24,138 nt of DNA from positions 1 through 24,138 of the forward strand of contig RXOD01004321.1 in the NCBI GenBank assembly GCA_005223375.1, read 5' to 3'. This document shows positions 19,175-24,138 of this stretch, piece by piece. Below the pieces are notes generated by a model. The model was not told the DNA's origin and made no database searches. It saw only the letters and a list, made by a program, of their open reading frames with translations. The stretch's first letter is position 1; each line of letters starts with the position of its first letter. The DNA is from Amoebophrya sp. AT5.2 (Eukaryota > Sar > Dinophyceae > Syndiniales > Amoebophryaceae). The position numbers were made by a program, and so were the translations under genes.

Positions 19175-22100
19175 CTATCCGAACAAGCCCTGCGGCCTGC
19201 GTCGGTTTAGGAGCGAGGAGCTGGCGCCGCGGGCTTCGAGCTCGCGCCGCAGTTTCTCGATGTTCTCCTTCAGGTGCAATATCTCCTCCCGACGCTTCTC
19301 GCACGCTTCATTCATACCTGTCATCGATTCAAGGTCGCGAGTAGTTCCTCGTTGACACCGCTTTCATCTCTACTTTCCTACATACTCAAAAAACAGTTTT
19401 ATATTTTTTTATTCTGTCTTAGTCTTCATCTCCCAGCAGCTCTACAGCGACGGCCGAGGCGACGGCCGATCATATTGGCGAGGCGAAACGCGATGGACTT
19501 AATATCCGACGAAGAACTACACACTTACACAGTATTTTATTGTTCAAATTGCCTGTGGTCTCCAGCTTGAGTCTGTCGATGCGTCTGCCGATCATTTGTT
19601 TTCTGGTTTCCGAGCCCTCGCACTTCATCTCGATGTAGCGGAAGGCGGTCTCCATGCTGCGGGTGAAGTGTCGCCGCAGCTGCGAGATGTCCAGCACGGA
19701 GGCCGGGTTCTGCGGCCGCGTCTGGATCACGAAGCGCAAAAACTCGATGAAGCTGATCTCCTTCCCCTTCACCGGCTCGTCGCCGCTCTCCTGGCTGTCC
19801 GCCGTCTCCGAGTCCTCCGTCTCAAACAGCGCGTCCGCAAGCAGCGCCAAGTGCTTCGGCTGCACGCCAATCTGCGCGATAGAGAGGAGAGAGAGACTCC
19901 AACCAATTCCAAAAGGAGAGAGAGGAAAAAATGCAGCAGCGCCACTACCGATCATGGCTTACTTTGTAGCATGTCACATGATAAAACTGAAACAATGTAT
20001 CGATCGTGTTCTCCTTGCTGCTGGTAGAACAGAACATCACATCGGTAGGTACTTCGATCAGGTTCTCCTTCACCACGGCGTCAGAGAGCATCTCGTCGAA
20101 TTCGTACCGCGAGATGAAGCCGCTGCCGTCGATATCAATCTCGCGGAAAACGGCGGAGAGCTGGTCCGCGACCCCCGTAATCACCGCCTTCTCCTTCTCG
20201 CCCACTGAAACTGAGCTCACGACCTGGTTTTAAAATAGGAGGCACGTGGCACGTGTACTGCGGTTGCGGAAGAGCTTGTATTAAATGCATTTCCCTATCC
20301 CTTTCCGGTCGTGGGAGCAGTTTCTAATATGCTACTCCAATGGCAATGAAGACGCATGATTTACCTCGACGAGCACACCGATGAGCATGTTGAGGATGGT
20401 GAAGGAGGAGATGAGGATGTACAAGAAGAAGGCGATCAGGTCGCCCGCGCTTCCCCGTTCCTTCATCTTGTACATCAGATCGCTTACGTCGTCGATCACC
20501 GTCCCCGCCGAGAAAAGTGTGTATCTGTATTCGTTCATCGGGCGATGCCACCGATCTTTTCGACCTTGAGCGTCTCACTCTCAGCCCCCTTTAATTAAAG
20601 AAACGATGACAAAACAAGCACCTACAGCTACAGTAAACGTTGTACTTGACGTAACTTCTACAATCAATCTAGAACACTAGCACATTTCTCTATAGATACT
20701 TACGTAATTTCATCTCTTTCTGCATCAAGAAAGAATGGATCAGAATGAGTACGCTGCTTTCCATATGGAGCCGTACTCGTCGAAGAAGTCGGGGTTGTTC
20801 GACCCGATGTTCTGCTTGAAGATGATCGCGAACACGTAAAGCGCGATGAACAGCAACAGTAGCGTGCTTCCGACCGCCTTCGTCGCCGTTGATATACCTG
20901 GGGGCCCGATTGTCGTGCTCGATGAGGTATCCGTGTCCCGATGAAATCCGTCGGAAGAAAGCCAACCGTGTGAGTCATTCCACTTGCCTCATACATCTAC
21001 TGATGGACGCACCGTGTCGTTGAGTGCCGTGAGCAACACGACGAATTTCGGTATCGGATGAAGTTGCACCTACAAGAATTTATTTACTTGTTCTATCAAT
21101 TTTAAGTTTCAGCAGTGATACCCTTGAGCAGTGTGAGTAGCTCTGGCACGCTGCGCATGAGTCGGACGAGTCGCGTGAGACGGATGAGACGCAGCAGACG
21201 CAGGATGGCGAGGGAGCCGGTCCCGGACCCCTCGCCGCCGCCCTTCGGACCCTGCACCAAGGGCATGATCCAGGTCTCGAGAATCATGCAGCCCACCAAA
21301 AAACCGTCAAATTTAAACCTTGTTGTATGAGAAGACAGAGGTCGGAATCTTCGGGAAAATGAAAATCTTCTCTGATGCTCTGCTGAAATCACTGGGCCAA
21401 TGAATCTGGAACGCTTCTTGCTGAAGGCGGCGCTCAAAAGACGAAACAGATCACAAGATAGGCATAGCAGGTAGAAGAAGTACCAGATGTCGTTGAGGCA
21501 ATTTCTTTTTTTCTCGAAGGCTGCGAAGCGGATGAGCACTTCGCAGGTAAAGTAGAGACAGAAGAAGTTCTCCATCAGCACGAAGTCTATCTCGGAGTCG
21601 CCGAGCGTCGCGGTCGCCTTGCCCTCCGAGTCCACGTTGTTGTCGGTGTCATACCCCATCCACAGACCTGTGATGTTAGCTCCTCCACTCGTGTCAGCTG
21701 AAACTACAGCTGTTCTTCATCATTCGGCTTGAGGACATGCCTTTCATCATAACATATCCCTTCCCGTTCTTGTTCCTTTCGCTTTCCCTAACTACACAAC
21801 TCTACCAGTATGATTTGAGAGTGACACGTGTACGCGATGCAGATACAACTGTAGGTACTACCGTTGAAGACGATGATTGCGAGCGTGAAGAACTCGAAGG
21901 TTTGGCTCCTGGCGATCATCGCGGAGTAGGACTCGGCTTCGGACTTGAAGTAGTCCCCGCTGTTGTCCGAGTCGCCTATCAAGTCAGCGAACCCCGCGTC
22001 ATTCTTCAGCTGCTCCTCGATGTCCACCTTCTCCAGCGCCTTTATGTCCGTGAACACGGCATCTATGGAGGGGGGTCTTGCTGCTAAGACTTCTACAGTG

Positions 22101-22628
22101 GGACGAAAGCGAAACTACTTTACATACATGTTAAAGAGAGGAGGGCAGCAGTTTTTATTCGCAGGAGGTGGCGGTTCGCAACCGGAAGCGCCAAGCGGCT
22201 CAGAGCTGCGCCATTAGGAAGACGGGAAGATGGGCTTGTCTACGGTCCTAAGAGGTGCCACCCATCTCGACGGTGGAATTGATAGCCCCAGCGTACTAGA
22301 AATCCGAGGGAGGCAAAGGGCCGCGAGCTTCTTTTGCTGCGTGGCAGCGACGCGCTTAGATTTCTGCTTCATCGCTCAAGTCTTCCGGCAGGAACGGACT
22401 TCATCGATCGTGGACAAATCTAGTATAGAGAAAATCGGCCGCCGCGTTTCTCTTCGCAGTTGACCGATTAGCAGCAACCCCTGTCATAGCGCCGGCGGGG
22501 GCAAAATTCGCAGCGGGCTGCGGGCTCTGCTTCACCGGATTGTCCACGACGATGTCGGCGGCGCCCTCCGCCCGATACCCACCGCCAGAAACATCCGGCC
22601 GCGGACTGTCCGGAGTCACCTTCGACAT
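19175..22628 (-). CDS. Single-domain voltage-gated cation channel with EF-hand, nine exons, 560 aa
   Basis: Exons: 22628-22490, 22062-21862, 21667-21484, 21318-21122, 20897-20753, 20524-20365, 20223-20053, 19871-19529, 19317-19175; all phases agree. A cytoplasmic N-terminus precedes S1 (FEFFTLAIIVFNGLWMG, about 98-118), S2 (142-162), S3 (FDGFLVGCMILETW, 178-191) and S4 with six Arg at every third position (R215 to R230, LRLLRLIRLTRLVRLMR). S5 follows (about 250-267), then a pore loop (WKAAYTLFSAGTVIDD, 286-301) and S6 (318-341). The tail has one canonical EF-hand loop (DIDGSGFISRYE, 372-383), a Glu/Asp-rich region and a C-terminal coiled coil (ILHLKENIEKLRREL). One six-helix domain implies a homotetramer, as in protist EukCat and bacterial NaV-like channels; ion selectivity cannot be read from this. 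Seven introns are GT-AG (141-228 nt); the first (427 nt) is an inverted-repeat intron. Confidence 0.9.
22063..22489 (-). mobile_element. Introner-like intron with inverted-repeat ends, in the channel gene (427 nt)
   Basis: This first intron of the channel gene begins CTATGACAGGGG and ends CCCTCCATAG on the minus strand. The ends pair as an imperfect inverted repeat of about 26 bp, sharing CTATG, a G-run and TTGCTGCTAA. Splicing as CT-AG gives the in-frame junction G-D-A-V-F and supplies the one-base phase required by exon 2. No GT donor of that phase was found before the frame closes. The interior contains a short open frame (MKQKSKRVAATQQKK) that I take as chance. Confidence 0.7.
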
Positions 22629-23067
22629 CTTATTCGAACCTCCAGCGGCGCGGTAGAGCTGAAGCTGTACTTTTGCCAATACGCCGGTTGCTCGCTCCAG
22701 ATAGGGGTAGGCGCAAGACCAGACGTTGCAGCAGCAGCGATGGTAGCAGCAAGTCGAGCTGCTTCTCTTTCACAGCGACAGCGCGCAGATCGGCTTCGGA
22801 TGGCGCAGCGCCCAGATCGACTTCGGATGGCGCAGCGCACTGATCGGCTTCGGATGACAGTCGCTCAGCGGCAGTGGAGGACACCTGCTGCGCGCTGACT
22901 GCCTGCTGGCTCACGCGTCCTGGTCCTGGTCTGGTGAATGGCGGTCCTGGTCCACGTCCACCCACGCGTACAATCGATGGACCGCCCCGGCGTCGACCTA
23001 TATATTCCGAAAAGGCAGGAGAAGGAGAACTGATAGTTGCCGAGTGAACGCCTAGTCTCGCCTCCAC
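22629..23067 (-). other. 5' flank of the channel gene with an open frame of doubtful status
   Basis: A minus frame runs 23067-22630 and includes the 27-bp repeats at 22787-22857, translated as SEADQCAAP, SEVDLGAAP and SEADLRAVA. It stops one base before the channel ATG and lies in a different frame. Composition is Ser/Ala/Arg-rich with no domain, so it may be 5' leader, a separate small gene or chance. Confidence 0.3.
22787..22857. repeat. 27-bp direct tandem repeat, 2.6 copies
   Basis: The unit AGATCGGCTTCGGATGGCGC plus seven bases recurs at 22787, 22814 and (truncated) 22841 with one or two substitutions per copy. The period is a multiple of three, so it keeps the reading frame of the open minus frame that spans it. 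Confidence 0.85.
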
Positions 23068-24138
23068 CGTGAGCGCCCCCCGGCGCGGACGAGGGTGAAA
23101 CCCATCTCTTGGCTTGCGGATCTCGTTTTCGTCATCGAGGTGCAGTAGTACTGGTAGGCTTCCTCTACTTCAATGATTCGTACAGTTTGTTGAATAATTT
23201 GAATTTGTTGAGTACGCTTGTTCAAGTTGAGACCACCCGAGGAGGGACTCTATGAATGTCAATCGCCCTGCTGGGACATTGCCGCCATCGGGTGACGGTT
23301 GTCGCTGTGCATCGCCCTTCTGCTCCTTAAGTAACTACACGCGTGGAAGGGCGCCCCGGCTGTTTCCGCGCCTCTTTTCACGCCCAGACGGACCGCGCTC
23401 CTAGCCACAGATTCACTTGTGGTCCCCCTACGCCTACGGCTACCGTATCTGTAGCATGCAAGGATAAGGCTTGGAGTGGCAGTGGCCAGAACACTGCCAG
23501 TATTAAGTAGTGGTACTTCATATTTTGATGTAAGAGCATTCCCACCTTAAGATGTCGTGGGTGGTGCTGGTGGTATGTAGGCATAATAATCACAGCAGGA
23601 GGCAGTACGTGCGCTACCGCACGCCCTCCCCGGTCGACGGAAATATGTCGCGCTCCGCACGTTTGTTTCTACCGCGCTCCGCAGATTGCTACCGCGCTCT
23701 TGAACGACGACTGCTCTCGACACTCGAAATCGAAAACGGAAATGTGCGAGTCCGTATACTTAGCCTCCAGATCCCTCTCCGATGGATCAGGTGCAAAGCC
23801 ACCAGCAGATTGGTACTACAACAAGACGAACACAGGGACACACACACTCAAAAGCAAAGAAAGATATATATAAGCACCACAAGAATGCCTACTTATGCAA
23901 TCTAGTCGCGGCGTCGTGGAATTGTAAAGTCGGCGCGATGGTTTTCTTTTTCGCCCCCACCTCGTGCAGCTGTATATTCGAACTCGTTGACGTGATGATG
24001 TTAATCTTGCGGCGCTGACGCCTTACATTTCCCGCACTGCTCTTTTTCTGCCTCGGTTTCTGGTGTTTTCTTGCTGTATTGTGAGTGGCATCACGGGCCT
24101 CGCCCGCGTGATTATTATCGGTTCGATTTTCACCAACT
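23068..24138. other. No gene recognised
   Basis: Both strands give only short or unstructured frames. A loose repetition of TACCGCGCTC(CGCA) occurs at about 23650-23700. The window end may fall within the 3' flank of the next upstream gene. Confidence 0.45.

Noticed and set aside
20898..21121. Possible extra channel exon reading VQLHPIPKFVVLLTALND
   Set aside because: Direct GT-AG joining across this interval gives the family-like KGISTATKAVGS and keeps phase; including the segment breaks the frame.

Overview
The window reads as nuclear DNA of a dinoflagellate-lineage alveolate. The evidence is a gene for a dinoflagellate/viral nucleoprotein (DVNP-type basic chromatin protein), several Met/Lys-rich leader exons of the kind found on dinoflagellate nuclear proteins, a beta-tubulin, and a secreted coiled-coil protein that looks like a trichocyst (extrusome) matrix protein. 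Genes are compact, with introns mostly of 100-350 nt and short intergenic gaps. Four introns carry inverted repeats at their ends, and most of these have non-GT/AG boundaries. Together these traits fit the parasitic Syndiniales, especially Amoebophrya, from which introner elements and non-canonical introns are known. That assignment is an inference from gene content and intron style; no search was run.

Every gene I could reconstruct lies on the minus strand. From high to low coordinate they are: a single-domain voltage-gated cation channel with a C-terminal EF-hand (22628-19175, nine exons, 560 aa, in frame throughout); an unrecognised coding stretch (about 18478-17282); an Aurora-type protein kinase C-lobe with a long acidic tail (16851-14439); a poorly resolved exon (about 13235-12917) and a Cys-containing membrane protein (about 12450-11132); the trichocyst-matrix-like protein (10540-7242, six exons, 651 aa); beta-tubulin (6304-4842, two exons, 448 aa); a chromatin-protein cluster (DVNP 4141-3549, a 69-aa basic protein 3030-2821, a lone leader exon 2214-2128); and a poorly resolved coding locus at about 780-126. 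Between these lie repeats and apparently non-coding DNA, including a two-copy 133-bp tandem repeat and a cluster of perfect hairpins at 1091-1291.

The most unusual content is a set of four introns of nearly constant length (427, 429, 436 and 437 nt) in three genes. Each has terminal inverted repeats, and the repeats differ between elements. For three of them, removing the element gives an uninterrupted reading frame, but with CT-AG, AT-AG or ambiguous CTAA boundaries rather than GT-AG. Ordinary GT-AG introns of variable length sit in the same genes. This is what recent invasion by several introner (intron-generating transposon) families would look like. A second oddity is a 64-bp tandem duplication that copies the DVNP 3' splice site together with the start of its second exon.
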